A stretch of DNA of 64,000 nt from Duganella levis. Lineage in GTDB: Bacteria; Pseudomonadota; Gammaproteobacteria; Burkholderiales; Burkholderiaceae_D. The stretch is taken from positions 60,156-124,155 of the forward strand of contig NZ_WWCT01000024.1 of assembly GCF_009857605.1 (NCBI RefSeq). Reading direction: 5' to 3'. This document shows, in pieces, positions 41,742 to 52,061 of the stretch (within the stretch, counting starts at the first letter, position 1; each line of letters begins with the position of its first letter). The translations under genes were made by a program, and so were the position numbers. The notes under the pieces were generated by a model. The model had not been told where the DNA came from. It made no database searches and saw nothing but the letters and a program-made list of their open reading frames with translations.

Positions 41742-42901
41742 ATGCGCCCTGTAAATTTTATCGCCGATAACGACGTTACGCTGCTGCATACCGGGACCGA
41801 TTTTTTCCCGGCGCTGATCGGCGCTATCGACGCTGCGCAGTACGAAGTCTATTTCGAAACCTATATCTTCGCCGGCGACGACACCGGCCTGAGCGTGCAG
41901 GCCGCGCTGATCCGCGCCGCCCAGCGCGGCGTGCAGGTGCGCATGATTACCGACTGGTGGGGCACCGGCCGCCGCCAGGTCAACAGCATGCATGCGCAGC
42001 TGGTGGCGCAGGGCGTCGAGCACCGCATGTTCAATCCGTGGTTCCTGCGCGGCGTCACCCGCACCCATCGCAAGATCTGCGTGGTGGACCGCAACGTCGC
42101 CTATGTTGGCGGCATCAACATCAACGACGATATGTTCTGCGATTACGATCACAGCAAGGCGCTATCGGCGCCGCGCTGGGATTTCGCGGTGCAGGTGCGC
42201 GGCCCGCTGGTGGCCGACATCCAGCTGGAGGCGGTGACGCAGTGGCGCCGTCTCGGCAAACTCAGCATCATCAAGCGGATCGGCCTGTACCGCGACATGC
42301 GCAAGGTGGAGAAGATCGCCGCCGCCCACGCGGTGCAGGCCGGCTTCGTGGTGCGCGACAACCTGCGCAACCGCCACACCATCCAGCGCGCCTACCTGCA
42401 GGCGCTGGGGCAGGCGCGCAAGAGTGTGCTGCTGGCCAACCCGTATTTCGCGCCGAGCCGCAAGCTGCGCCGCGCCTTGACCTCGGCCGCCGAGCGCGGC
42501 GTCGAGGTGGTGCTGCTGATCGGCGTCGGCGAGATCTGGCTGCAGGATGCGGTGGCGCATTCCTTCTACCCGAAGCTGCTTGCAGCCGGCGTCAAAGTGG
42601 TGGAATATCACAAGACGCAGTTGCACGCCAAGGTCGCCGTCATCGATGACGACTGGGCCACGGTCGGTTCCAGCAATGTAGACGGGCTGAGCCTGTTCCT
42701 GAACCAGGAAGCCAATGTGGTGATCAAGGATGCGGTGTTTGCGCAGACGCTGCGCCAGCGCATCGAGACGGCGATTGCCGACGGCAAGGTCATCACTTAT
42801 GATGACTTCGCGCACGTCGGCCATGTGAAGCGTATCGGCTACGAGATTGCGTTTGTGTTCTACAAGTTATTAATGCGGGTGTTCGCTGTGGGGAAATACG
42901 C

Positions 42902-42905
<4 letters not shown>
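41742..42905 (+). CDS. clsB: Cardiolipin synthase B
   Basis: Phospholipase D-family enzyme that makes cardiolipin at the inner membrane. The 387-residue protein has two HKD motifs: HRKICVVDRNVAYVGGI and HAKVAVIDDDWATVGSSNVD. Its length matches ClsB (E. coli 413 aa) without the N-terminal membrane helices of ClsA. It follows the EEP gene and overlaps the S4 gene start by 4 bases (GTGA). Confidence 0.92.
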
Positions 42906-43273
<368 letters not shown>

Positions 43274-43297
43274 CTTAGTTTCCCCTCCGCATGCTTA

Positions 43298-43324
43298 TTC
43301 TATTGCTGCTTTGCAGCAATAGAA
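43298..43324 (+). terminator. Strong hairpin after the S4 gene
   Basis: A perfect 12-bp stem (TTCTATTGCTGC / GCAGCAATAGAA) with a 3-base TTT loop, 25 bp after the S4 stop. It is followed by CCCC, not T residues, so it may be a rho-stabilising or processing hairpin rather than an intrinsic terminator. Confidence 0.5.
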
Positions 43325-43345
43325 CCCCACCTCTAAAGGTACTGT

Positions 43346-43372
43346 TTGACATTCACCCCCAAGTGGATAATA
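43346..43372 (+). promoter_or_regulatory. Candidate promoter for the tetR-fad operon
   Basis: A perfect TTGACA (43346-43351) is followed 14-16 bp later by GATAAT/TAATAG (near 43366-43372). The spacing is short, so the -10 assignment is uncertain. It is about 120 bp before the TetR start. Confidence 0.35.
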
Positions 43373-43490
43373 GTACGAGCGTTCGCAATTCTTTTCACAC
43401 AGAGTAAATTTAAGTAGAGCAGAATATTCGTTTCTCTCAAACGCCTTTTTTACCCTGGGATGCAATCTTATTAATACCTCAACTAAATTT

Positions 43491-44114
43491 ATGCGCAAAG
43501 GCGAGTTAACACGCGCGGCAATCCTGGATGTGGCGCTCGACCTGGCTAGCCGTGATGGTCTGGAAGGTCTGACCATCGGATTGCTCGCGGATAAGATGAA
43601 CATGAGCAAATCCGGCGTGTTCGCGCATTTCGGCTCGCGTGAAGATTTGCAGTTGGAAGTGCTGAAGCTGTATCACCACCGTTTCGAACAGGAAGTGTTC
43701 TTCCCGAGCGTGAAAGAGCCACGCGGCATCCAGCGCCTGCAAGCGATGTTTGCGCGCTGGGTCAAGCGGGTCAGCGTCGAAGTGGCGTCGGGCTGTATCT
43801 ATATCAGCGGCGCGGTCGAGTATGACGACCGGCCCGGCCCGATCCGCGAAGAGCTGATGGCCATGGTTGGCGCCTGGCAGGGCGCGCTGCTGCGCTGCGT
43901 GAAGCAGTGCATCGAGACCGGCGACCTGCAAGAGGGCATCGACCCGCAGCAGCTGGTCTACGAGATGTACGGCCTGATCCTGGCCCTGCACCACGACGGC
44001 CGCTTCCTGCGCATTCCCGGCAGCCTGGAACGCGCGGGCAGGGGCTTTGAGCGCCTGATCGAAACGTATCGCAATCCGCAGTCGCCGGCAGCGGTGGTTG
44101 CAAACGCCAATTAA
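43491..44114 (+). CDS. TetR/AcrR family regulator of the fatty-acid operon
   Basis: A 207-residue repressor with N-terminal helix-turn-helix (AAILDVALDLASRDGLEGLT, then NMSKSGVFAHFGSREDL) and a C-terminal ligand domain of the TetR_C_33 type. It is 37 bp before the acyl-CoA dehydrogenase gene in the same direction, so it likely autoregulates and controls the beta-oxidation genes in response to acyl-CoA. The ligand is inferred. Confidence 0.88.
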   Translation: MRKGELTRAAILDVALDLASRDGLEGLTIGLLADKMNMSKSGVFAHFGSREDLQLEVLKLYHHRFEQEVFFPSVKEPRGIQRLQAMFARWVKRVSVEVASGCIYISGAVEYDDRPGPIREELMAMVGAWQGALLRCVKQCIETGDLQEGIDPQQLVYEMYGLILALHHDGRFLRIPGSLERAGRGFERLIETYRNPQSPAAVVANAN

Positions 44115-44151
44115 CTAATTCAAACACTACAGTAGTCATCAGGAGAAAAAA

Positions 44152-45942
44152 ATGGGTCAATACGTCGCGCCAATCCGGGATATGCAATTCGTTCTGCACG
44201 AGTTCCTGAAAGTGGAAGATGAACTGAAAGCATTGCCGGACTACAGCGAAGTCGATGCCGACATCATCAACCAGGTGCTGGAAGAAGGCGGCAAGTTCAC
44301 CGCCGGCGTGCTGTTCCCGCTGAACCACTCCGGTGACCGCGAAGGCTGCAAGCACGACGCCGCCACCCACACCGTGACCACCCCAAAAGGCTTCAAGGAA
44401 GCGTACAAGCAGTACGTGGAAGGCGGCTGGGCGGCATTGGCCTGCGATCCTGAATACGGCGGCCAGGGCCTGCCAGTGGTGCTGAACAATTCGTTCTACG
44501 AAATGCTGAACTCGGCCAACCAGGCCTGGACCATGTACCCGGGCCTGTCGCACGGCGCCTACGAGTGCCTGAAAGAACACGGCACCGCGCACCAGAAAGA
44601 AGTCTACCTGCCGAAACTGGTGTCGGGTGAATGGACCGGCACCATGTGCCTGACCGAACCGCACTGCGGCACCGACCTGGGCATGCTGCGCTCGAAAGCG
44701 CTGCCACAGGAAGACGGCTCGTGGCTGATCACCGGCAACAAGATCTTCATCTCGGCCGGCGAGCACGACATGTCGGAAAACATCCTGCACCTGGTGCTGG
44801 CCCGCGTGCCGGACGCACCGGAAGGCTCGAAAGGCATTTCGCTGTTCCTGGTGCCGAAGTTCCTGCCGAAAGAAGACGGCACGGTTGGCGAACGCAATCC
44901 GATCACCTGCGGCGCCATCGAAGAAAAAATGGGCATCCACGGCAACTCGACCTGCCAGATGAACCTGGACGGCGCCAAGGGCTGGATCATCGGCCAGCCG
45001 AACAAAGGCCTGAACGCCATGTTCGTGTTCATGAACGCCGCCCGCCTGGGCGTTGGCATGCAGTCGCTGGGCCTGACCGAGATCGCTTACCAGAACGCGG
45101 TAATCTACGCCAAGGACCGCACCCAGATGCGCTCGCTGACCGGCGTCAAGCGTCCGGACCTGCCGGCCGACCCGATCATCGTCCACGCCGACGTCCGCCG
45201 CATGCTGCTGACCGGCCGTGCCTACGCTGAAGGCGCGCGCGCTTTCACCTCGTACGTGGCGCTGCAGATCGACCGCGAACTGCACCACCCTGACGAAGAT
45301 GTGCGCAAGGAAGCCGCCGACGAAGTCGCGCTGCTGACCCCGATCGTCAAGGCCTTCATCACCGACAACGCCTGGATCGCCACCTCGGAAGCGATGCAAG
45401 TGTTCGGCGGCCACGGCTACATCTCGGAATGGGGCATGGAGCAGTACGTGCGCGACGCCCGCATCAACCTGATCTACGAAGGCACCAACACCATCCAGTC
45501 GCTGGACCTGCTGGGCCGCAAGATCCTGGGCGACAACGGCGCCAAGCTGCGCAAGTTCGGTGAGAAAATCAAAGCGTTCGTGGAAGAAAACGGCCTGGAC
45601 GAAAACCTGAGCGAATTCATCACCCCACTGGGCGAGCTGGGCGACAAAGTCACCAAGCTGACCATGGAAATCGGCATGAAAGCATTCCAGAACGCCGACG
45701 AAGTGGGCGCCGCCGCCGTGCCGTACCTGCGCGTGGTCGGTCACCTGGTGTACAGCTACTTCTTCGCGCAAATGGCGAAGATCGCGATGGAAAAACAAGA
45801 CAGCACCGATACCTTCTACAAAGCCAAGCTGGCGACCGCGCGCTTCTACTTCGCCCGCCTGCAACCAGAAACCGCAACCCTGATCCGTCAGGCGCGTTCG
45901 GGCTCCGCCAACCTGATGGCACTCGACGCCGACCTGTTCTAA
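44152..45942 (+). CDS. Acyl-CoA dehydrogenase
   Basis: FAD enzyme for the first oxidation of fatty acyl-CoA. The 596-residue length, with an extra C-terminal domain (about 470-590), fits the acetyl-CoA dehydrogenase C-terminal-like class (AcdH/FadE5-type). Blocks include MCLTEPHCGTDLG, the FAD-binding QVFGGHGYISEWGMEQYVRD (of which MQVFGGHGYISEW) and the catalytic Glu in YEGTNTIQS. AGGAG lies before the ATG. It is followed 12 bp later by the hydratase/dehydrogenase gene. Chain-length specificity is unknown. Confidence 0.94.
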   Translation: MGQYVAPIRDMQFVLHEFLKVEDELKALPDYSEVDADIINQVLEEGGKFTAGVLFPLNHSGDREGCKHDAATHTVTTPKGFKEAYKQYVEGGWAALACDPEYGGQGLPVVLNNSFYEMLNSANQAWTMYPGLSHGAYECLKEHGTAHQKEVYLPKLVSGEWTGTMCLTEPHCGTDLGMLRSKALPQEDGSWLITGNKIFISAGEHDMSENILHLVLARVPDAPEGSKGISLFLVPKFLPKEDGTVGERNPITCGAIEEKMGIHGNSTCQMNLDGAKGWIIGQPNKGLNAMFVFMNAARLGVGMQSLGLTEIAYQNAVIYAKDRTQMRSLTGVKRPDLPADPIIVHADVRRMLLTGRAYAEGARAFTSYVALQIDRELHHPDEDVRKEAADEVALLTPIVKAFITDNAWIATSEAMQVFGGHGYISEWGMEQYVRDARINLIYEGTNTIQSLDLLGRKILGDNGAKLRKFGEKIKAFVEENGLDENLSEFITPLGELGDKVTKLTMEIGMKAFQNADEVGAAAVPYLRVVGHLVYSYFFAQMAKIAMEKQDSTDTFYKAKLATARFYFARLQPETATLIRQARSGSANLMALDADLF

Positions 45943-45954
45943 GAGGAAACGACA

Positions 45955-48354
45955 ATGACCAATTTCATCGTTAAAAAAGTAGCCGTGCTGGGCGCCGGCG
46001 TGATGGGCGCGCAAATCGCTGCCCATTGCATCAACGCCAAAGTACCAGTGGTGCTGTTCGATCTGCCAGGTAAAGAAGGCACGCCAAAGAACGGCATCGT
46101 GCTGAAAGCCATCGAAGGCCTGAAAAAACTGTCGCCGGCTCCGCTGGGCAACAAGGACCACGCTGCGCTGATCGAAGTGGCCAACTACGAAGACGACCTG
46201 GCCAAGCTGGCCGAGTGCGACCTGATCATCGAAGCCATCGCCGAGCGCCTGGACTGGAAACACGACCTGTACAAAAAGGTCGCGCCGCACATCGCCCCTA
46301 ACGCCATCTTCGCCTCGAACACCTCGGGCCTGTCGATCGGCAAGCTGGCCGAAGGCTTCGACGCGGAACTGAAAGCACGCTTCTGCGGCGTGCACTTCTT
46401 CAACCCACCGCGCTATATGCACTTGGTGGAAATCATTCCGACCCCGGACACCAAGCCAGAGATCGCCGACCAGCTGGAAGGCTTCCTGACCTCGACCCTG
46501 GGCAAGGGCGTGGTCCGCGCCAAGGACACCCCGAACTTCATCGCCAACCGCGTCGGCGTTTTCGGCATCCTGGCCATCGTCCACGAAGCTGAAAAATTCG
46601 GCCTGTCGGTAGACGTGGTCGATGACCTGACCGGCGCCAAGCTGGGCCGCGCCAAGTCGGGCACCTTCCGCACTGCGGACGTGGTCGGCCTGGACACCAT
46701 GGGCCATGTGATCAAAACCATGCAGGACTACCTGCCGAACGATCCGTTCGCAGCCGTCTACAAAACCCCGGCCGTGCTGGCCAAGCTGGTGGAAAAAGGC
46801 GCGCTGGGTCAAAAGACCGGCGCCGGCTTCTACAAAAAAGTAGGCAAGGAAATTCAACGTCTGGACTTCGCAACCGGTGAATACGTCGCCGGCGGCGCCA
46901 AGGCAGCCGACATCGTGGCCCGTATCCTGAAGGAAAAAGATCCGGTCAAGAAAATGAAAGCGATGCGCGAATCGACCAACCCACAGGCGCAGTTCCTGTG
47001 GGCGATCTTCCGCGACGCCTTCCACTACATCGCCGTGCATCTGGAAAGCATCGCCGACAACGCGCGCGACATCGACTTCGCCATGCGCTGGGGCTTCGGC
47101 TGGACCGTTGGTCCGTTCGAAACCTGGCAAGCCTCCGGCTGGACCCAGGTGGCCCAGTGGGTCAAAGAAGACATCGATGCCGGCCATGCGCTGTGCAACG
47201 CACCGCTGCCAGCTTGGGTATTCGAAGGCCCTGTCGCTGAAAAAGGCGTGCACACTCCGGAAGGTTCGTGGTCGGCCAAGGCCAACGCCTACATTCCGCG
47301 TTCGGAACTGGCAGTCTACAAGCGCCAGGAATTCCGTGCACCAGTTTTGGGCTCGGGCGAAATCGACGGCCGCAAAGCCGGCACCACCGTGTTCGAGGAC
47401 GACGACGTCCGCCTGTGGCACTCGGGCGACGAAGTGCTGGTCATCTCGCTGAAAACCAAGCTGCACGTGATCAGCCCAGGCGTGATCGCCGGCTTCAAGA
47501 AAGCACTGGCGGAAGCCGAGAAGAACTTCAAGGGCCTGGTGATCTGGAGCGCGGACGCAGCCGACGGCGGCGCGTTCTCGGCCGGCGCCGACCTGCAATC
47601 GGCACTGCCAGCCTTCATGAGCGGCGGCGCCAAGGCAGTCGACCCGATCATCAAGGAACTGCAAGACACCTTCATGGCGATGAAATACTCGAACGTGCCA
47701 GTGGTGGCGGCGGTTGCCGGCATCGCCCTGGGCGGCGGCTGCGAAATGGCGCTGCACGCATCGAAACGCGTGGCGTCGATCGAGTCGTACATCGGCCTGG
47801 TGGAAGTGGGCGTGGGCCTGATTCCTGCCGGCGGCGGTCTGAAAGAGGCGGCAGCACGCGCCTACAAGGAAGCCAAGGGCACCGACATCCTGCAATTCCT
47901 GAAAACCGGCTTCACCAACGCGGCCACCGCCAACGTGTCGAAATCGGCGCTGGAAGCGCAAGCGATGGGCTACCTGAAAGAAGACGACGTCATCGTGTTC
48001 AACCCGTACGAACTGCTGTACGTGGCCAAGACCGAAGCGCGCGCCATGTTCGACAAGGGCTACCGCGCGCCGCTGAAGGCGCCGATCCAGGTGACCGGCC
48101 GCTACGGCTGGGGCACCATCAAGGCGCAACTGGTCAACATGCGTGACGGCGGCTTCATCTCCGCGCACGACTTCAAGCTGGGCGACATGATCGCGCAAAT
48201 CGTCAGTGGTGGCGATATCGATCAGGGTTCGTTCGTGAACGAACAGTGGCTGCTGGACATGGAACGCAAAGCCTTCCTGGAGCTGCTGAACCATCCGAAA
48301 ACCCAAGAGCGCATCATGGGCATGCTGCAAACCGGCAAGCCAGTCCGCAACTAA
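45955..48354 (+). CDS. 3-Hydroxyacyl-CoA dehydrogenase/enoyl-CoA hydratase bifunctional protein
   Basis: Carries out steps two and three of beta-oxidation. The 799-residue protein has the dehydrogenase part first (VAVLGAGVMGAQIAAHCIN; HFFNPPRYMHLVEI) and a crotonase part in the C-terminal half (FSAGADLQ; ALGGGCEMALHA; PAGGGLKEAA), the reverse of E. coli FadB and typical of FadN-type proteins. It lies between the acyl-CoA dehydrogenase and thiolase genes, completing the cycle. Confidence 0.93.
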   Translation: MTNFIVKKVAVLGAGVMGAQIAAHCINAKVPVVLFDLPGKEGTPKNGIVLKAIEGLKKLSPAPLGNKDHAALIEVANYEDDLAKLAECDLIIEAIAERLDWKHDLYKKVAPHIAPNAIFASNTSGLSIGKLAEGFDAELKARFCGVHFFNPPRYMHLVEIIPTPDTKPEIADQLEGFLTSTLGKGVVRAKDTPNFIANRVGVFGILAIVHEAEKFGLSVDVVDDLTGAKLGRAKSGTFRTADVVGLDTMGHVIKTMQDYLPNDPFAAVYKTPAVLAKLVEKGALGQKTGAGFYKKVGKEIQRLDFATGEYVAGGAKAADIVARILKEKDPVKKMKAMRESTNPQAQFLWAIFRDAFHYIAVHLESIADNARDIDFAMRWGFGWTVGPFETWQASGWTQVAQWVKEDIDAGHALCNAPLPAWVFEGPVAEKGVHTPEGSWSAKANAYIPRSELAVYKRQEFRAPVLGSGEIDGRKAGTTVFEDDDVRLWHSGDEVLVISLKTKLHVISPGVIAGFKKALAEAEKNFKGLVIWSADAADGGAFSAGADLQSALPAFMSGGAKAVDPIIKELQDTFMAMKYSNVPVVAAVAGIALGGGCEMALHASKRVASIESYIGLVEVGVGLIPAGGGLKEAAARAYKEAKGTDILQFLKTGFTNAATANVSKSALEAQAMGYLKEDDVIVFNPYELLYVAKTEARAMFDKGYRAPLKAPIQVTGRYGWGTIKAQLVNMRDGGFISAHDFKLGDMIAQIVSGGDIDQGSFVNEQWLLDMERKAFLELLNHPKTQERIMGMLQTGKPVRN

Positions 48355-48365
48355 GGAATAAGACA

Positions 48366-49562
48366 ATGAGCAAACAAGTTCAAGACGCATACATCGTCGC
48401 CGCGACCCGCACCCCGATCGGCAAAGCGCCGCGCGGCATGTTCAACAAAACCCGCCCGGACGACCTGCTGGTGCGCGTGATCCAGTCGGCACTGGCCCAG
48501 GCGCCTGGCCTGGATCCGGCGCTGATCACCGACGCCATCATCGGCTGCTCGTTCCCGGAAGCGGAGCAGGGCTTCAACATCGCCCGTCAATCGGTGCTGC
48601 TGGCCGGCCTGCCGAAGACCGTCGGCGGCGTCACCATTAACCGTTACTGCGCGTCGGGCATCACCGCCCTGGCCATGGCGGCTGACCGCATCCGCGTTGG
48701 CGAATGCGACGTCATGCTGGCTGGCGGCGTCGAATCGATGTCGATGGTTCCGATGATGGGTCACCACCCGTCGATGAACCTGAATATGTTCACCGACGAA
48801 AACGTCGGCATGGCATACGGCATGGGCCTGACCGCTGAAAAAGTGGCCGAGCAATGGAAAGTGTCGCGCGAAGACCAGGACGCGTTCTCGGTGGAATCGC
48901 ACCGCCGCGCCGTCGCCGCGCAGCAGGCCGGCTTCTTCAAGGATGAGACCACTCCAGTGGAAATCATCACCCGCACGCCAGACCTGGCTACCGGCGAAAT
49001 CAAGGTCAAGACCCGCACCGTCGATACCGACGAAGGCGCGCGTCCAGAGACCAGCATGGAAACCCTGGGCAAGCTGAAGCCAGTGTTTGCCGCCAAAGGT
49101 TCGGTCACCGCCGGTAACAGCTCGCAGATGTCGGACGGCGCCGGTGCGCTGCTGGTGGTCTCCGAGAAGATCCTGCGCGAGCACAACCTGACCCCGCTGG
49201 CCAAGTTCTCGTCGTTCGCCGTCAAAGGCGTGCCGCCGGAAATCATGGGCATCGGTCCCAAGTTTGCGATTCCGGATGCGCTGAAAGCCGCCGGCATCAC
49301 ACAGGACCAGCTGGACTGGATCGAGCTGAACGAAGCGTTCGCCGCGCAAGCGCTGGCCGTGATCCGCGACCTGGGTCTGGACCCGGCCAAAGTCAACCCG
49401 ATGGGCGGCGCGATTGCGCTGGGTCACCCGCTGGGCGCGACCGGTGCGATCCGTGCCGCCACCGTGGTGCACGCACTGCGCCGCAACAACCTGAAATACG
49501 GCATGGTCACCATGTGCGTAGGCGCAGGCATGGGCGCAGCCGGCATCATCGAACGCGTGTAA
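48366..49562 (+). CDS. Acetyl-CoA C-acyltransferase (thiolase)
   Basis: Cleaves 3-ketoacyl-CoA in the last beta-oxidation step. From ATG 48366 the 398-residue protein has the acyl-accepting Cys in NRYCASGITAL, NEAFAAQALAV, GGAIALGHPLGATG and the C-terminal CVGAGMGAAG. It starts 11 bp after the bifunctional gene, and a strong terminator follows, closing the tetR-fad operon. A longer frame from 48246 overlaps the upstream gene and is rejected. Confidence 0.95.
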   Translation: MSKQVQDAYIVAATRTPIGKAPRGMFNKTRPDDLLVRVIQSALAQAPGLDPALITDAIIGCSFPEAEQGFNIARQSVLLAGLPKTVGGVTINRYCASGITALAMAADRIRVGECDVMLAGGVESMSMVPMMGHHPSMNLNMFTDENVGMAYGMGLTAEKVAEQWKVSREDQDAFSVESHRRAVAAQQAGFFKDETTPVEIITRTPDLATGEIKVKTRTVDTDEGARPETSMETLGKLKPVFAAKGSVTAGNSSQMSDGAGALLVVSEKILREHNLTPLAKFSSFAVKGVPPEIMGIGPKFAIPDALKAAGITQDQLDWIELNEAFAAQALAVIRDLGLDPAKVNPMGGAIALGHPLGATGAIRAATVVHALRRNNLKYGMVTMCVGAGMGAAGIIERV

Positions 49563-49580
49563 TCACGCCATCGCAATAAC

Positions 49581-49619
49581 AAAGGGCGCTGAGGTTCATA
49601 CCCAGCGCCCTTTCATTTT
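49581..49619 (+). terminator. Terminator after the thiolase gene
   Basis: AAAGGGCGCTG (49581-49591) pairs with CAGCGCCCTTT (49603-49613), an 11-bp stem, with further GGT/ACC pairing in the loop and a TTTCATTTT tail. It ends 11 bp before the next ATG. Confidence 0.8.
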
Positions 49620-49629
49620 GGAGACAGAT

Positions 49630-50403
49630 ATGGAAATTTTAAGCAGCATTGAAAACGGCATCCTGACGCTGGAATTCAACCGTCCGGAGCGCAAGAACGC
49701 CATCACCGCCGCCATGTATCAAACCATGGCCGACGCGCTGACCGCCGCCGAAACCGACACCGCCGTGCGCGCCATCCTGCTGACCGGCAAAGCCGACATT
49801 TTCACCGCCGGCAACGACCTGGAAGACTTCATGAAAACCGCCCCAGCCGGCGGCGCGATTGAAGACCGTTCCGTCTACAAATTCATGATGGCGCTGAGCG
49901 GCGCCACCAAGCCAGTGGTGGCAGCGGTGGCCGGCAATGCGGTCGGCATCGGCACCACACTGCTGATGCATTGCGACCTGGTCTATGCGGCCGACAACGC
50001 CAAATTCTCGATGCCGTTCGTGCAGCTGGGCCTGTGCCCGGAATTCGGTTCCAGCCTGCTGCTGACGCAAATCGCCGGCTACCCGCGCGCGGCTGAAAAG
50101 CTGATGCTGGGCGAAGCCTTTGGCGCGCAGGAAGCGCTGGAGATGGGCTTGATTTCGAAAGTGCTGCCGGTGGCCGAACTGCGCGCGTTTGCCGAAGGCC
50201 AGGCCGCCAAGCTGGTGGCATTGCCCGCCAGCTCGATCCGCGTCACCAAAGAACTGATGAAAGCCGCCCGCAAAGCGCCGGTGACCGACGCCATCGCCGC
50301 CGAAAACACCCACTTCGGCGCCATGCTGTCCGCCCCGGAAGCCAAAGAAGCCTTCATGGCCTTCTTCCAGAAACGCAAACCGGACTTCACCCAGTTCGCT
50401 TAA
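49630..50403 (+). CDS. Enoyl-CoA hydratase/isomerase
   Basis: A 257-residue crotonase. Oxyanion-hole motifs are DIFTAGNDLEDF and AGNAVGIGTTLL, and the acid lies in FVQLGLCPEFGSS. The single catalytic Glu region and the size suggest delta3-delta2-enoyl-CoA isomerase or a simple hydratase, useful for unsaturated fatty acids. ATG 49630 follows GGAG by 7 bases; a TTG four codons upstream is rejected. It lies after the fad terminator, so its expression may be lower than or separate from the fad operon. Confidence 0.87.
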   Translation: MEILSSIENGILTLEFNRPERKNAITAAMYQTMADALTAAETDTAVRAILLTGKADIFTAGNDLEDFMKTAPAGGAIEDRSVYKFMMALSGATKPVVAAVAGNAVGIGTTLLMHCDLVYAADNAKFSMPFVQLGLCPEFGSSLLLTQIAGYPRAAEKLMLGEAFGAQEALEMGLISKVLPVAELRAFAEGQAAKLVALPASSIRVTKELMKAARKAPVTDAIAAENTHFGAMLSAPEAKEAFMAFFQKRKPDFTQFA

Positions 50404-50407
50404 TAGG

Positions 50408-51076
50408 TCAGGACGCGCGGCGGCGCGACAGGATGAATTGTTCCAGGTCTTTGCAGGCGTGTTCGATGTGGCGCTTCAGCAGCGCGGCGGCGCCTCGGAC
50501 GTCGCCGGTGCGGCAGAGGCCGACCAGTTCTTCGTGTTCCTGCTGCGCTTGCTTGATGCTGTCTGCGCTCAGCGATAGTTGCATGCGCGTGTAGCGGTCG
50601 GTCTGTTGCAGCAGCGTGGCGACGATGGCCGCCGTGCGCGGCTGTTCCGCGCGCGACAGCAGCACCTCATGCAAACGCGTGTTGAGCTCGCCCCAGCGGG
50701 TGGTGTGCTGGGCGTGCAGTTCCACCTTGTACTCGGCCAGAATGGCGTCGAGCTGGGCGTAATCTTCCGCCGTCAGCCGCGGTGCGGACTTCTTCAGCAG
50801 CAGCGGCTCCAGCAAGCTGCGCAACATGAACAGCTCGCTGATCTCATCAATCGACAGGCCTGACACCACGGCGCCCTTGTGCGGCACGATGGTGACCAGC
50901 CCTTCGCCTTCCAGCTGCACCAGCGCCTCGCGCACCGGAATCCGGCTGATGCCGAACTCGGTCGCAAGCGCGTCCTGCCGCAGCGAAAAGCCTTCCGGCA
51001 ATTCGCCCGACATGATCTTGCGGCGCAGCGCGTCAGCCGCCTGCTCCGCTACCGTGGTGACGGCAAATCCCTTCAC
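50408..51076 (-). CDS. GntR family (FadR-type, FCD domain) regulator
   Basis: A 222-residue repressor with an N-terminal winged helix (AADALRRKIMSGELPEGF; FGISRIPVREALVQLEGEGL) and the C-terminal FCD helical domain that binds small carboxylates or metals. The GTG start at 51076 overlaps the DHDPS-family stop by 4 bases (GTGA) with AAGGAAG upstream, so it is preferred to an in-frame ATG at 51097. Its probable operator is the palindrome at 52081. Confidence 0.87.
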   Translation of the reverse strand: MKGFAVTTVAEQAADALRRKIMSGELPEGFSLRQDALATEFGISRIPVREALVQLEGEGLVTIVPHKGAVVSGLSIDEISELFMLRSLLEPLLLKKSAPRLTAEDYAQLDAILAEYKVELHAQHTTRWGELNTRLHEVLLSRAEQPRTAAIVATLLQQTDRYTRMQLSLSADSIKQAQQEHEELVGLCRTGDVRGAAALLKRHIEHACKDLEQFILSRRRAS

Positions 51077-52017
51077 GCGGCCACTTCCTTCGACCATGCC
51101 GCATACCAGGTGCGGAACAGCGCGTACTGGGTGTCGGCGTAGCGGCGCTGGCTGGCGCTCAGCGCATCGGTTTCGTTGAAGTGCAGCGTGTATTCCGTGT
51201 CGCCGTTCAGCACCATCAGGTATTTGTAGAACAACACCAGGTCGGTGCCTTCGTCGAACGACGACAGCACCAGCAGCGCGGCTTCCAGTTCGCGAGCCTG
51301 ACGGCGCGCCACGGCATCGCCGGCCGCCGCCTTGCGCGACAGGGCGACCAGGTGCAGTACTTCACGCGGCAGCGCATTGCCGATGCCGGTGATGGCGCCC
51401 GTCGCGCCGCAGTTGACGAAGCCATGGAACACCTGCGTATCGACGCCGACCATCAGCGTGACGTTGTCGTCCTGGCTGGTGATGTGCTCGGCCGCATAAC
51501 GCAGGTCGGCGGCGCCGCCGAATTCCTTGAAGCCGATCAGGTTCGGGTGCTTGGCGCGCAGTTCGAAGAACAGATCGGCGCGGGTGGCGAAGCCATAGTA
51601 CGGGCTGTTGTAGATCACGGCCGGCAGGGACGGCGCGGCTTCCAGGATGGCCGAGAAGTGCGCCTTCTGCGCCGCCGGCGACGAGCCGCGCGACAGCAAG
51701 CGAGGAATCACCATCAGGCCCTTGGCGCCGACCTTGGCCGCGTGCGCCGCGTGCGACACCGCTTCCTTGGAGTTGACCGCGCCGGTGCCGACAATCACCG
51801 GCAAGCCGGCGGCCACCAGCCGGGCCACGCCTTCCTGGCGCTGTGCTTCGGTCAGCAGCGGCCAGTCGCCCATCGAACCGCAATACACCACCGCGCTCAT
51901 GCCGGCGTCGATTAGTTCGCGTGCCTTGCGGACCAGCGCGTCATAGTCGGGCAAGCGGTCGGCGGTGCAAGGCGTCATCAGGGCCGGGATGGTGCCGGTG
52001 AAAATATTGTCACTCAT
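51073..52017 (-). CDS. Dihydrodipicolinate synthase/N-acetylneuraminate lyase family protein
   Basis: A 314-residue class I aldolase/dehydratase. The Schiff-base Lys is in NLIGFKEFGG and the conserved Tyr in VIYNSPYYG; the (beta/alpha)8 barrel begins FTGTIPALMTPC. Linkage to a GntR/FCD regulator and a transporter, with no lysine-synthesis genes, suggests a catabolic member (for example pyrroline-4-hydroxy-2-carboxylate deaminase or a sugar-acid dehydratase) rather than DapA. ATG 52017 has AAGGAA upstream and a -10-like TATGAT near 52065. Confidence 0.85.
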   Translation of the reverse strand: MSDNIFTGTIPALMTPCTADRLPDYDALVRKARELIDAGMSAVVYCGSMGDWPLLTEAQRQEGVARLVAAGLPVIVGTGAVNSKEAVSHAAHAAKVGAKGLMVIPRLLSRGSSPAAQKAHFSAILEAAPSLPAVIYNSPYYGFATRADLFFELRAKHPNLIGFKEFGGAADLRYAAEHITSQDDNVTLMVGVDTQVFHGFVNCGATGAITGIGNALPREVLHLVALSRKAAAGDAVARRQARELEAALLVLSSFDEGTDLVLFYKYLMVLNGDTEYTLHFNETDALSASQRRYADTQYALFRTWYAAWSKEVAA

Positions 52018-52061
52018 GGTGTTTCCTTCTGGCTGCGTTGGATGGGAAAGCGTCGGCAGCC

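Noticed and set aside
43804..48390. A 1528-residue open frame on the minus strand
   Set aside because: It runs antisense to the TetR, acyl-CoA dehydrogenase and hydratase genes, has low-complexity His/Gln/Val-rich composition and no recognisable domain; it is a GC-rich shadow frame.
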